Below are positions 24,701 to 35,400 of a DNA stretch of 64,000 bases, in pieces. The first letter of the stretch is position 1, and the number at the start of each line of letters is the position of its first letter. Made by a program: the position numbers and the translations under genes. Source of the DNA: Holothuria scabra (taxonomy: Eukaryota; Echinodermata; Holothuroidea; Aspidochirotida; Holothuriidae); NCBI GenBank assembly GCA_037179385.1, contig CM074188.1:17935318-17999317 (forward strand), in the 5' to 3' direction. The notes below the pieces were generated by a model, which was given only the letters and a program-made list of their open reading frames with translations, did no database searches and was not told where the DNA came from.

Positions 24701-25602
24701 CTGCTGAACAACTACAGTATGCACAGTTCAGGATACACACTAATATCTTTGCCATACTGTACTTGAGCACTGTAAACAATTCATCTACTTGCAAAAACCT
24801 CCTTACTGTACCCTACTAAAAGTTAAAATGGAAGGGAAGAAAAAACTGAAATCAAAACCCATTTGCAAGATCACAAATGTGTAAATTATGCTACTGCAGT
24901 TGTTGTCACATATTAATCATACACCAAAATTAAAGCACCAAACCTCCACACATTAAGGAGAAATAAAATTTTGTTGAAAAGTGGGCCCCATTTGTACCAT
25001 TTTACAGTATAACCTCACACATGTTTACAGTGCTGTGTACATGCTGATATGTGAGCTACTGTACTGTAATGTGTACAGTAAACTACTTTCTTCATACTTT
25101 ATCCTCCCAAAGGACACATCTTGCAGGATAAAATAAAGCTGTTCAACTAAGATACCATCAAATTAAAACTGCCAATTAAAGTGACTCTGAAACTATGTTA
25201 CGCTGTAATCTACATGAGAGATATTACAGTACACTTACAAATACAGTTCATTTTACTAAATCGTTGAAAATTCTCAATAAAGAATACATTGACAGACATA
25301 AACAAGATCAAAAAACATGTTACACTTTCATTGAATCCCAAATGTATAAAACAAGTCCAACAACTTCCAAATTTCTTCAGCAATTACTCTGTTAAGGGAT
25401 CTTTGATAAATTTTACATTATCAAGCAAAGTTACAGTGTTAAACAAATGATTGTATAGTTGCAAATGGCTTACCTGCATGGCTAGCTCTTTTTCAATGCC
25501 CATGGCCATCAGTGTTTTCACTAATTCAGGGGTTTCCCCTGATGGTGGTGAAGCCTCAGCAGCTTCTCCTGCCTCTGCAGCAGACTCACCGGCAGGTTCC
25601 AT
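12762..25602 (-). CDS. Peptidyl-tRNA hydrolase 2 with N-terminal UBA domain (five exons)
   Basis: Exons in coding order: 25602-25474, 23646-23560, 20421-20225, 15204-15090, 12848-12762. All junctions are GT/AG and phases agree, giving about 204 residues. PTH2 enzymes cleave peptidyl-tRNA that has dropped off ribosomes. Residues 1-25 are Ala/Glu-rich. Residues about 26-66 form a UBA domain (LVKTLMAMGI, then TTVDAALTWIFEN across exons 1-2), expected to bind ubiquitin. The catalytic domain covers residues about 88-204: KMVFVVNMDLNMGVGKVAAQ with VAHAAV (exon 3), TKVVLKG and SDAGRTQ (exon 4), IPAGSTTVLA and a typical end at KLKLL (exon 5). The family's lysine, glutamine, histidine and DAGRTQ residues are present. 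Vertebrate PTRH2 has a membrane anchor where this protein has UBA. Start ATG at 25600-25602; a CACAG acceptor just upstream hints at a 5' UTR intron. Exon 3 has a CAGCAG tandem acceptor. Confidence 0.93.
12976..13250. repeat. Dispersed repeat (GTGTTGGTGTGTCG family), copy 1
   Basis: The order of words CCTGTGGACTGGG, TTGAACTGTAT, TTTAAATTTA, AGCTGACACTATA, GTGTTGGTGTGTCG and TAAATCTCA is shared with 61268-61490 and in part with 26495-26720. It lies in intron 4 of the PTH2 gene. No coding content; the class is unknown. Confidence 0.5.
13836..14159. mobile_element. MITE, TTAAAG/CTTTAA family with GTGGTAGTGACC end, copy 1
   Basis: It starts TTAAAGGGTCACTACCACAT and ends TTAATGAGTCGCTTTAA. A reversed copy lies at 62983-63302, matching at both ends (TTAAAGCGACTCATTAAG and CATGTGGTAGTAACTCTTAA) and in the middle. 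It lies in intron 4 of the PTH2 gene. Non-coding. Confidence 0.7.
15869..16250 (+). mobile_element. MITE, TATACATGGACAGAG family, copy 2
   Basis: The left terminus is GACTTCCTATACATGGACAG and the right terminus is the inverted form with one changed base. The interior is the reverse of 8537-8911. It lies in intron 3 of the PTH2 gene, so the two copies form a 7-kb-separated inverted pair. The ORF at 15924-16112 is its shared pseudo-frame. Confidence 0.75.
16370..16532 (+). mobile_element. 163-bp MITE, CAATCCTCGACAAAAAT family, copy 1
   Basis: The terminal inverted repeats are CAATCCTCGACAAAAAT...ATGGGACAAA (one extra base apart between the two ends). TA flanks both sides here. The sequence is nearly identical to 17746-17908, with one clear difference (CCTTTCATTG against CCGTTCATTG). 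It lies in intron 3 of PTH2. Both copies have the same orientation. Confidence 0.85.
16533..17745. other. Spacer between the two 163-bp MITE copies
   Basis: It contains G-rich runs (GGGGAGGGGA repeated around 16935-16960) and no gene. Its two ends are inverted relative to each other: GGAAGCCTGTACAAA at 16535-16549 and TTTGTACAGGCTTCC at 17729-17743. Confidence 0.6.
17746..17908 (+). mobile_element. 163-bp MITE, CAATCCTCGACAAAAAT family, copy 2
   Basis: Same element and orientation as 16370-16532. The left flank is GA instead of TA, while the right flank is TA, so a TA target duplication is not clean here. It lies in intron 3 of PTH2. Confidence 0.85.
17909..20224. other. Remainder of PTH2 intron 3
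   Basis: AT-rich intron sequence. Open frames at 18965-19225 (+) and 19241-19636 (-) show no family resemblance or splice context. I see no repeat with a partner in the window. Confidence 0.5.
20550..20725. repeat. Degenerate single unit of the 145-bp minisatellite family
   Basis: It carries CCAGGTGACATTTGATCTCC, ACCAAAAACAAAAGGGTCC, TTGAGATATCTTGTTAACGA and CACAAACACACACGTGCATG in the same order as the right end of the two complete elements. It has one unit only and no visible terminal repeats, so it is an old fragment. It lies in intron 2 of PTH2. Confidence 0.65.
21345..22656. mobile_element. TIR element with internal 145-bp minisatellite, copy 2
   Basis: The left end GGTTTCGATGATA (21345-21357) is preceded, as in copy 1, by the hairpin sequence AAACCAGAATGCAAAAATGC. 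The right end is TATCATCTAAACC (22644-22656), one base different from the perfect inverted terminus. The array of GACCTTTGACCTCCACC units spans about 21450-22500, followed by a CA-rich tract (22535-22620) and CGCCATCATGAATGCATTGG. It lies in intron 2 of PTH2. Non-coding. Confidence 0.65.
22535..22620. repeat. CA/CATA-rich microsatellite
   Basis: Runs of ACAC, ATACAC and ACGCAC without long interruption, at the right end of the second minisatellite element. A shorter counterpart is at 5185-5222 in the first element, so this tract is part of the element. Confidence 0.9.
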
Positions 25603-26494
25603 CCTCTGTGATTTTTGTATTTAGGTAGAATTTTGATGATGACAGCAAATCAAGAGTACTAATAGAAAAGACAAACAGAGCCACTTACAGCACATCCCAT
25701 TCCACTCTTTGGTACAGTAAATATACTGTACACGAACAGTTTTGGTAACAAGAATGTTGTCTACAAAAGTTTTATACTGCTCATGTATTTTTAACTATGC
25801 AGTATGTGCGCATGGACAATATAAACTCAAATTCATAAACACCTCTTTTGATTTCCTGCATTCTGATTGGTCAAAACCATTTGAGACCAGTCTCAAATTG
25901 CAATTTAGACCGGTTTCTTGACAGTTAGGAGGATTAGATCCTGTGCTTGACATGCGCATGGTTTGAACAAGTAAAACATTCCCTTTGTGTTTATTGGCAC
26001 TGCAGGTTTTTTGAAAACAAACACACCACACCGTGAAAACAAACCCATCTTTCACAACTCCCAATATACACAGTAATTCGCCTGCACTATACTGTGTGTC
26101 TTTGCGTGTGTAGCTAACTACTGTGTATGCTGGGTACTATGTAAAATGTGCAGTTGTGTCCTGTGGGGTCTACCAGATGTTCCCCGGGTTCAATGTTCTT
26201 AAGGTTTGATGTTTCCAGTTTTCATATATCAAGATGATTTGAAGATTATTACAAGGTTCGTTTTTCCAGGGGTGCGATGTTCCCAGAAGTGCTGATGCTC
26301 CCAAGCTGCAGGAACATTGAACCTCGGGATCAGAGAACCTTGGGAACATTGACACACTGTAGCCCTGTGTCCTGTGCATGTATACGTTGCTTGCTTGCAC
26401 TGAGCTGTATAAATATGGCTGGCCTTCAAGGTAAGTGATACAAGACAAAAGAAAGCATAATCAGCAAAGACATTGTACTTGTTATATCAATTGC
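25603..26494. other. Region upstream of the PTH2 start
   Basis: It should contain the 5' UTR and promoter of the minus-strand PTH2 gene. No TATA box is evident close to the start. The stretch 26170-26360 holds several degenerate copies of a TTCAATGTTC/GGGAACATTGA word in both orientations, possibly another foldback. I see no other gene. Confidence 0.4.
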
Positions 26495-26720
26495 CCCCTG
26501 TGGACTGGCTGCTGTAGAATATGACCACGGTATTTTCCTCTTGGAGTAATTTGGGGACCAAAGGGAAGAAATTACACTGTATATGAACTGTATATGAAAC
26601 TGAATTTGAACCGTATTTAAACATTACTTGTTTATCTAGTTGACACCATAGAACATATTCTTTCTTTTGGCTTTAGTTATTCGCCTCCATCTGAAGAAAC
26701 TAGAAGGTTCTGCAGAGTCC
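26495..26720. repeat. Dispersed repeat (GTGTTGGTGTGTCG family), partial copy 2
   Basis: Shares CCCCTGTGGACTGG, TAGAATATGACCACGGTATT, TGAACCGTATTTAAA and CTAGTTGACACCATA with the copies at 12976 and 61268, in the same order. Its right end is diverged. Non-coding. Confidence 0.45.
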
Positions 26721-26819
26721 TAGGAATGTTTTCTCTTTTGCTATGTTAATTGTTCTATGAATGTAGATAACACTCTAGGTGGAGTCAAAGGTACAAGGGA
26801 TCGGTGTACCTAAGAAAAG

Positions 26820-27120
26820 TTAATCCTCCCGTTTGAAGAAACTCCAGGCAGACATCTTGAATAACTTGAGGTCCTGGAGGTTAGTAATATCCCAAGGAAG
26901 AAGATTCTTATCTTTGCCGGTGTGAGGAAAGAAGCTATGTTGTATATAGCAGTCCTTGTTTGCTTTGATGGTAGTGCAGTTATCTGAGTAGTGATGCCTA
27001 CAGTAGAAGGCTGCCAGACCACTAGAAGAAGGTTGGCAATTGGCACGGCCAGAATCTGGCTTTCTGGAGGGTACAAAGGCTATTAAAAGACCTCCTTCAG
27101 TATCTTTGAGGCTTTTCCAC
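26820..27120 (-). mobile_element. LINE remnant, C-terminal end of a reverse transcriptase ORF
   Basis: On the minus strand, ending at a TAA at 26820-26822, a frame reads HSFFPHTGKDKNLLPWDITN. This is the SFFPRTxxxWNxLP-type motif near the C-terminus of many non-LTR retrotransposon polymerases. The rest of the polymerase is not recognisable, so this is a short broken fragment. Assignment rests on this one motif. Confidence 0.5.
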
Positions 27121-28934
27121 CCTTAATCCTGTAACACTTCAGTAATGGCATAGTTATTGAGCAGGTGTACTTCACCCTTACCGCACACAACCTGCAGTAT
27201 GATAAGCCTGTAGGGCCTACTGAACGTCCTCAGCAAACTTAGGTCTTCAAATGCCAAGCTTCGGAACCAGTATTCTACGCTTAAAAAGAGAAAATGAAAC
27301 CGAGAATATAGGATTTCTTCATTCATTCAAAAATCTTAAAAACTTACTGATTGGGAGGGGGGGCCTTTTGCAGTTCCCTTTTAGCCATTGGGTCAACTTT
27401 AATTTCACTTCCCAGCAGAAACAGTACATCGCTCAATGGAGCCATATTGCTACCAATTGATCGTGTGCATCTTCAAAGTGACATGATTAACTTTTTTGAA
27501 GAGCTCAACATACTTTTAGGGACAGTTACAGATGCACCTTACAAAAACTACTGTTTGAACACACATATGTACAGCTTCTACCTCTGTGCAATGCATACAC
27601 AGTGTATGTAAGGAGTTTCCCAACCAGGGAAAGGTGTAATAACTATGGTAATACTACTGTAAAGTGTATTTTGGTCACACATAAAATCCTTCACAAAGGC
27701 ACCTTTGACTGGATTGTGCATTGGGACTGAACCCTTGACTTCCACCACCTACATATCATAAGAAAGAAGAAAAGTAACTCTACATTATTATGGAGAGTAG
27801 TGATCACCAAAAATAACCTTTCTTTGCCATTTTTAGGTTGAAACATTGGTGTTAAGAATAAACAGGGTTCAAAAAAATTCGCAATTGCTACCCAGCATCA
27901 TTTTGTAGCGCTTTTTTGTGATCTTTCCATTTCGAAGGAAAAAAAAAATGAATTTTTGCACAGCCCTGGCCCACACTTGATTTACACAAAACTACCCTAT
28001 ACCTTGAACCCCACCTATATCTTTTGTACTGGGCCAAAATTGGATATGTTTATGTACAAGCCCATTGTACAGGCTTAGCAACCAGTCATTTTGGACCAAT
28101 ATGCATATGTTCTTATAGTACTGTGTATGTATACATGTACATATGTGGTGTGTAATGCTGATGTGTGGTTAGTGAATCATGTACATGTACAGTATTAGTG
28201 TACATGGACCTTTATGGGTTGCTATTGAGTAGACTGTGTGTAAGCAAGCTACAGCATTTGTGTCTTCATTAGTGTTCACGCTGAAGCCAAAACAGGTTGG
28301 TACATTTTTATCCTTACCCAAATTAGTTCCTCACTGAAGCCAACAGTTGATTCTTTGAATTAAGGTCAGGGAAAATCACACTTTTTGCTCCATTTATCTT
28401 GACTGTTTTTAGCAGGAGCATGCCAGCTTACTGCATTGGTCGATTACAGGAATCCTTACGAGTCAATACATTTAGCAATATCCCTTTGGTTGCTTGCGAT
28501 CTCCACCTACTGTAATGTGGAAATTTGGAAGTTTTACAACTAACACTAACAGTTGTTCCAGTCAACTTAATAATATCACAAGTTTAGAGTGAAATTTGGA
28601 AGATATCTAATTTATATTTCAACATTCAAGTTAAGACATTACGGATTCAGCATGTAGCCTAAAGGGACATTTCATCTTCAGTTCTAGAATATTTCTAATT
28701 CTGAGCTATAAGTTTAATACAGAGTGGGCTTACACTATGTAGGCCTAAGCTATGTTTTGATGAATATCTTTGGTGTACAATTACTGTAAGACTTACTGTA
28801 CACTCCCATTTTGACGTTGTGATTGTCTTGCCTCCTGTCATGTACTGTGCTCAATTTGCATCCAACCAAATTGAGGTGGTAAGAAATTTAAGAAATAGCC
28901 TAGTCTATATACTGTAATGTAGTGGTAGGGCCAA
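27121..28934. other. Intergenic stretch, no gene seen
   Basis: Mixed AT-rich sequence with scattered short ORFs lacking resemblance or splice context. I see no repeat with a partner in the window. Confidence 0.45.
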
Positions 28935-29140
28935 ATTTCAAACACCAAGAATTTTAAATGGCCCTTTTGTCAATCTTTCATTTATCAGTTATACAGTATG
29001 ATAGCCATTTTCTTTAATTTACTTAAAAAAAACAATTAAGAAAAATTGTGGCTCCACATGGCATGGCCAAACTGACAATTATTTTTCATTAATCAGTGAA
29101 TAAATTTTAAGCATTTTAATGAGGTGTAAGAACTGCTGAA
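28935..29140. mobile_element. Diverged relative of the 31021-31260 MITE
   Basis: The words TGTGGCTCCACATGGCATGG, CTGACAATTATTTTTCATTA and ATCAGTGAATAAATTTTAA match the middle of 31021-31260 in the same order. The TIRs are decayed (TTTCAAACACC on the left, GAGGTGTAAGAAC on the right). Confidence 0.55.
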
Positions 29141-30745
29141 TATAAAATTCTGTTATACTTCTAGTTTGGTCAACAGCTGTAACTGCTTGGTTAACATGAT
29201 AACACTTCCACTTCTTTGAGAGTTTAAAAATTGCATTGATCATTAATATTCAATATTTGTTAAAATTAGTAATGATGTATGTCTATTGACAAGCACAACT
29301 TGTAAACATTGCACAAATTACTGTACAATGAATTTAGCAAAAATCTTGATATTTTGGATAACTTTGGATAACATGGGAAGGACATTTAGTTACTGAAAAG
29401 TGTGGCAGTGCTGAATTGTATTTCTCAGCAGCATTTATCAGCTATGTGTACCAACACTGAACTGTTACTAAATTAGGAATATTCACATTTTTCAGCAACT
29501 TGTGAAAAAAACGGGAAACAGGGCCACCTTGCCATACCTAATGACGGAAGGTCTAAATGCAGAAAAGTTTGGTCAGAAAAGTGTGATAGCTAATTATGTC
29601 AGAAACTTCAATATAATTTTTTAAGCTGGAAGTAGTGTGACTTACCATTCCATGTCATATTATATAGTGTGTGGTGTATAGAAGATCGTAGAGGGCGCCT
29701 GTGGCCTAGGCCTAGCCCCCGAACAAGACTGTGTTCGTTTCATGGCCTAGGCTCATTCCTCTCACAACACAACCATTGTGGGGATAACGTTTACTGTACA
29801 TACATAGCCACTAATCAAGATGCACAAAATATGAAATAACTGACCTGGTTTAATACTTTTACAACTTTTAGTATCATACAATGAACAAAAAATGTGTTTT
29901 GTTGAGATCTCACCAAAATAACTGTAAATAGGGATGATTTGTCCAACAAGATATAAAGAAAAATCTAGTGTTCCGTTGTGTTGTCGTCTGGTGTATGACG
30001 GAATGAAAATACATTCTAAGTGACAGATGCACATAGTCTATACAGCATTCAGGATAACATTCACCTTCTTATTGTTACTGAATCAAATGTAATATGAAGA
30101 CAGCTGCGCAAGTTAAGTATCAATTTGGGTGGGGCCTATTCACACGAAAATTTTCGTGCGAATAAGGGCATGTGGAAGCACTATTCACACAAAAAATTTT
30201 TTCAAATTCAATGACTTTTCCATGTTTTCCAGGAAATGCTGGGAACCCTGTATTTTGGTTGTCCAAATGAAAGTTGCACACAAGATGAACAATTGTTATT
30301 TCCTGTCTCTTCCATACTACTAAGGTCAAAAGGCTATGCACATTACACAGGGCATTGGCCAAAGCCTAACAAGATCAAATCGACCCAGCACTCGGTCATG
30401 ATAAAACCAATGCAGCAGCAAGACTAAATAAAGTTGAATGATGCTTTATTCCCTGTGGCCTAACTTACAGGCCAAAATGGAAATAGTTATCAGCCTCCCG
30501 ATGGCATTATGGATTCCTATACTCTATCTGACAACGAAAGCGAGTGGAAGTTGGGCAGGGCTTCCGTCAGGGAGGTGGGCAAGGGAGGATTTGTCACATT
30601 GTTTTACTGACTGTGTGTCTGGGTGTGAGTAGTTCCACAAGAATTTTGGAGAAAAATTCTGTGGGCGTGCGACAACCCTATCATTATGCACAAGGAAACT
30701 GGGCTCTTATTTAGTTTCCGTACCCGGAACTTGCGTCACAGCTGT
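29141..30745. other. Intergenic stretch, no gene seen
   Basis: Only short ORFs without resemblance. A 28-base near-perfect palindrome (TATTCACACGAAAA facing TTTTCGTGCGAATA) lies at 30137-30164. Confidence 0.45.
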
Positions 30746-30850
30746 AGGGTTAGGGGTTACCTATGCATATTAATAGGATTAGGGTTACGTATGCATTGTA
30801 ATAAGGTTTGGGTTACGTATGCATAGTATTAGGGTTACGTACGCATAGGT
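30746..30850 (+). repeat. Minisatellite with TTAGGGTTACGTATGCAT units
   Basis: About four units of 22-28 bases, each with (T)AGGGTTAC(G/C)TATGCAT followed by an AT-rich spacer. Each unit contains the animal telomere word TTAGGG or a variant of it, joined to a GTATGCATA core. Confidence 0.75.
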
Positions 30851-31020
30851 ATCTTTAAGGGTGGGCCATATGCAGGTGTACCACAGGAACTGTATACATA
30901 TATAAACCTGTACACTGTATAAAACTATCGTTAGGCTATACGTGTACGTATCCCATACTGTACATATATGTACACTCTCAAGTACATACATACTTAGCTT
31001 TAGGTATAGCCTACATATAT

Positions 31021-31260
31021 ATAATGGCTGGTTCAAAGTTCGAACAGGTTCTAATTTCGAACACCTAATTAAAATCATTCATGTAACAGTCATAAGACAG
31101 TATTTTCTTCAATTACTTGAAACACCATGAAGAAATAATTATGGCTCCATATGGTATGGTAAAAATTGACAATTATTTTGCATCGATCAGTGAATAAATA
31201 TTCCATTTTAAATGAGGTGTTCGAATTAAGAACCTGTTCAAACTTAGAACCAACCACTAT
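31021..31260. mobile_element. MITE with long TIRs (about 55 bp)
   Basis: The left end ATAATGGCTGGTTCAAAGTT, GAACAGGTTCT and TTCGAACACCT are all present in inverted order at the right end (AGGTGTTCGAA, AGAACCTGTTC, GAACCAACCACTAT). The inverted repeats reach about 55 bases with a few mismatches. The element is 240 bp and non-coding, and lies in a TATA-rich site. A diverged relative is at 28935. Confidence 0.85.
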
Positions 31261-31317
31261 ACACATACCTATGGCTGTATGTATAGTATTTTTAGACAGT
31301 TTTTAACCCATCCACCA

Positions 31318-31560
31318 GCAACGGCTCTCTTAACGCAGTAGGCAAAGAAGGCTGGTCTTCATGCTAGAATTGCTATACCGCTAGGGTCGAAGGTTCAGAT
31401 CCCGGTACTAACAATGCCTTTCTTTCTTCCACAGCACTAACCATTCACTTCTTTCCACAGCACACACTCATAGTGCTGTTTCCCGAGTGAGGAAAAAAAG
31501 AAATGGGCTTTTTAGGCTACTTAAAAAAGGAAAAAGAAAAAAAAAAAAAAAATTTAAAGT
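31318..31560 (+). mobile_element. tRNA-derived SINE with poly(A)-like tail
   Basis: A pol III A-box-like word TAACGCAGTAGG is at 31331-31342 and a B-box-like GGTTCAGATCC at 31392-31402, spaced as in tRNA genes. A body follows and then an A-rich tail ends at about 31554. The head does not fold as a clean tRNA by eye, and the A-rich tail fits a retroposed SINE better than a functional tRNA gene. Confidence 0.6.
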
Positions 31561-31659
31561 TTCAGCGCCCTCTTTTGGAAGTTGTGAAGTGAGTAAAATT
31601 ATGTCTACTTCCGGGTACGAAAACTAAATTTGTACCGGAAACTGGACCTAGGTTAGGCC

Positions 31660-31915
31660 TAGGAGCAAGTGGTACAGTGCAGTGGTAAAGAACTGCGTCT
31701 TCCAGTCATGAGGTCGTGAGTTCAAGTACCAGCTCCAACATCAAAATTGTCGTCTAGTTTTCTGGGTTGTAGTTAATCTGCTATCCCTTAGCTAAATCAT
31801 AGACGTTAAACTGTGAGTTTGTCTCACGAGACTGGCGTTGCCAGCTTGGCGCTAATACCCCTTCATTGGGGCGTTGCCGAGTTCCCGCAAGGGAGGATCA
31901 AATGAAAACAAAACA
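31660..31915 (+). mobile_element. Second tRNA-derived SINE-like sequence
   Basis: An A-box-like TGGTACAGTGC is at 31670-31680 and a B-box-like GTTCAAGTACC at 31720-31730. The head is followed by a non-tRNA body (CTGGCGTTGCCAGCTTGGCG, TTCATTGGGGCGTTGCC) ending near AAATGAAAACAAAACAGG. No tail repeats are evident. The body differs from the first SINE at 31318, so it is probably a different family. Confidence 0.55.
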
Positions 31916-32495
31916 GGCCTAGCCTAGGCTGACTAATGTCATTACTAATGTTAGCCTATGCTAATACAGGCTTAACGTTAGGCCTAGCCTAGACCTACGT
32001 TTGGCTTCAGTTTTTGAAGTTGTGAATGAAATGCAAAGCAATACTGACCACTTTTAGAACTACTGGTTGAAGAAAGCTAATAAATACAACTTGGTAGATT
32101 CAATTCCGCACAAGCCTTTGTTATCAAAGGAAATTTACACATAACCCAATTTTCACTGTCAATCTTTCGAAGAGATGGGAGCGGCCATTTTCTCTTAAGG
32201 TACGCGAGCTAAAGCACAATTTAGCACTTCAGCTACAGATTCGGCTACACGTACAAGTCCTTGAAATAGTTATGAAGTGTACCTATGGCAAGCCAAATGA
32301 CAATTGAACACGTCATGGATTAAAAAACCATAAGCATGAATTCCCCCCCCCCCCCCTCCCCCCCACCGAGAAAAAAATACAATTTGAACACGACACAATA
32401 AGTGGCTTAAAAGGCCAAAACTCTCACCCCCAGCTACAATTTTGGTACGGGGATACCGAAATTCTCAATTGGTCCAGCTGTTTGATTGACAGCTA

Positions 32496-35400
32496 GGCCT
32501 AATTAAAGTTAAAGAGTTTGAAGGCTAGTAAGCAGTGGCGTAGCCAGGATGGGATTTTTGGGGGGGCCTAGGTAACAAGTGGGGGGGGGGCTGGTACCTC
32601 CGAGGGTCAGGCACGGCAAGACTATCTAAGCGGAGCGCCACCATCAGTTGGCGCGGAGCGTACAAGAAAAATTTGGGGCTTTAAAACCCCTCCAGATGGC
32701 CGGAAACGGCACTTCCCATGTGTTTTAAGCTGGATGTACCCAGCCTTGAAATACGAATCTCATGTCTGCGATGTCTCAAATAATGAGAATAAAAAATCAA
32801 TCTATGAAAAATGGTAATACATACACTTTTTAGGGACCTCAAAACTGGGCACTTCTGATCTGTGGCCTGGGGGATGAGACTAAAGGGAGCCGGTATCTCC
32901 CTTTCCCTTGGGAAAAATTGTAAACTTCAGAGGCACGTAGATCGCAATTGCGGCAATATTTGAATCTAAGCGGAGCGCCACCATCAGTTGGCGTGGAGCG
33001 TACAAGAAAAATTTGGGCTTTAAAACCCCTCCAGATGGCCGGAAACGGCACTTCCCACGTGTTTTAAACTGGATGTACCCAGCCGCAAATTCGGCAATAT
33101 TTGAATGGATTTCAGCTTACCTAAGGCAGTACCTCACCCTTTAACAGGAAAACCAAAAGTAGTTGTGTCCCCCTCTGAGAAACTTTCTTTGCGTTAGATT
33201 TCCTAGATGCAAAATGGTGCTATGTTTGGCAAAACTTTGAACTGATTATAGGCCTGAGTTTTAGGATTTTCCCTTTTTGGGGAGCATGAAAAATATAAAA
33301 ATATTTTTAGTTTTTGTAGAGATTTTACAAGAGACATACATACTACCAAAGAAACAATGTGCAAAATGGTGCAGTATTTGTTCATCGGTACATTACGTGG
33401 TCAAAATTAAAATACTACGAATAACTCCCTCAAAATAATTGAACCTCAAAGCAGAAGTATGGATCATGTGGGAAACACATGAAATCCGGACCTTGTGGAC
33501 ATTTTACAAATCCCCCGGACGCCAGTGCCAACTACTAAAAAGAAGACTTGTCGAAAAAAAATCGTTTTACAGTGGCACTTGCCATGGGCAGGAGTGAGGC
33601 ACGACATAGGCCTACTTGTTAAGGATGGAAGGGAAGAATTATCCGAAGGCAGTACCTTACCCTTATCTGCTTACGGCATATTTTGTGTATAATTAAGTAT
33701 AGGAAGGGTCGTGTAAGAGTGGTCTCCAGTGTACGATTGCCTTATTTTCAGTAAATCAATCAGCCATCCGAAAGGGAGAAAGGGTCTTAACCTAACAAAG
33801 TCGCATTAAAGTTTGTCGTCGAGACTTTCGTTTCATTTTCGAAGTGAAATGCAATAAACTACAGTGCAGATCACAAAGGGTATCTAATTTAGTGAAAGTA
33901 GGCATTTTGAAGTTATTGCTTGATTTCATACGTGCGGACAAAATGTGTTTTACACACATTCATCCATTTTTTTTTTTAATTTTTACACATTTTTTATTTT
34001 TCAATTACTTTATAAGGACGCAAAAAATCTAGGGGGGGGGGGGGCCTGAAGAAAATCTGGGGAGGCCTAGACCCCCAAGGCCCCCCGTGGCTACGCCACT
34101 GCTAGTAAGGCCCCTGGGCCAGATGGGGTCCACCCAGCCATTTTATGTGAATGCTCTGAGATTTTGTCAGTTCCTCTTTCCATCTTTTTTCAGAAGTGTC
34201 TGGATTCGAGTTTTGTTCCTACTGACTGGCGGGTAGCAATTAAATGTTACTCCATTTTTTAAGAAGGGGGATCGAAGTATGCCTTGTAATTACAGGCCTG
34301 TCAGTTTAACCAGTGTTGTGTGCAAAGTTATGGAATCTTTAATTAAGGATAGTTTACTTAAGTATCTTTTAGACAATGAGTTACTTAATCTGTCACAGCA
34401 TGGTTTCCTGCCAAGCAGATCTTGTGTTACTAATTTACTGAGCTGTCTTGAAGATGTCTCTTCATCTCTTGATTCTGGGTACGGCGCTTATGATGTCTTT
34501 TACCTTGACTTTTCAAAGGCTTTTGATAAAGTTCCTTTAGGTAGGCTAATGGTTAAACTACATAGATTAGGGGTTCATGGCAATTGTGCTGATTGGAAAT
34601 TCGTGGCTTCATGGTAAATCTCTGACAGTTGCTATCAAGGTTACTTCTCCTCTTGGAAGGAAGTCACAAGTGGAGTACCACAGGGTTCTGTCCTTGGCCC
34701 ACTTCTTTTCTTAATTTTCATCAATGATATTGATAGATCTCTTACATCTCGTAAAAGTAAGTTTGGAGATGATACTAAGCTTTATAAGAAGATTAGCATT
34801 TTGGATGATGCCTTACTGCTGCAGAAAGATCTGGATAGGTTATTTTCTTGGTCTCAGACCTGGCAAATGTCTTTAAATGCGGATAAGTGTGAGGTCCTTC
34901 ATTTTGGTCCTAAAAGTTTTGGCTATGATTATAACATGAATGGTAGTGTTTTAAGTAATGTCACATTCGAGAAAAATCTGGGTGTTGTAATTACTGGGGA
35001 TTTAAAGTCATCAAGGCAGTGTGTAGCCATGACACTTATACATGGCTTATAGAGTGCTTGGATTGATCAAGAGGAATTTCATCAATTTTAGTAAGGATAT
35101 TGTACTTAAATTGTATAAGCAGTTGGTAAGACCCCATCTTGACTATGCAGCTCAGGCTTGGAGCCCCTTCTATACAATGAAAAGTACAAGTTTCTTTTAG
35201 AGCAAGTTCAGAGGAGAGCCACTCGCCTTATACCTGAGGTGAGAAATTTACCTTATCATGCTAGGCATAAGCATCTTGGGCTTACCACTTTGGAGCTGAG
35301 AAGGATTAGGGGGACATGCTCCAGGTTTACAAGTTTCTTTGTGAAAGAAATCCCCTCCTTACTTGCAGTAGTTATTTAAGGGTTCAAAGTAATTCTCGGG

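Noticed and set aside
31331..31402. Functional tRNA gene
   Set aside because: A and B boxes are present but the stems do not close by eye, and an A-rich tail follows, so a SINE is the better reading.
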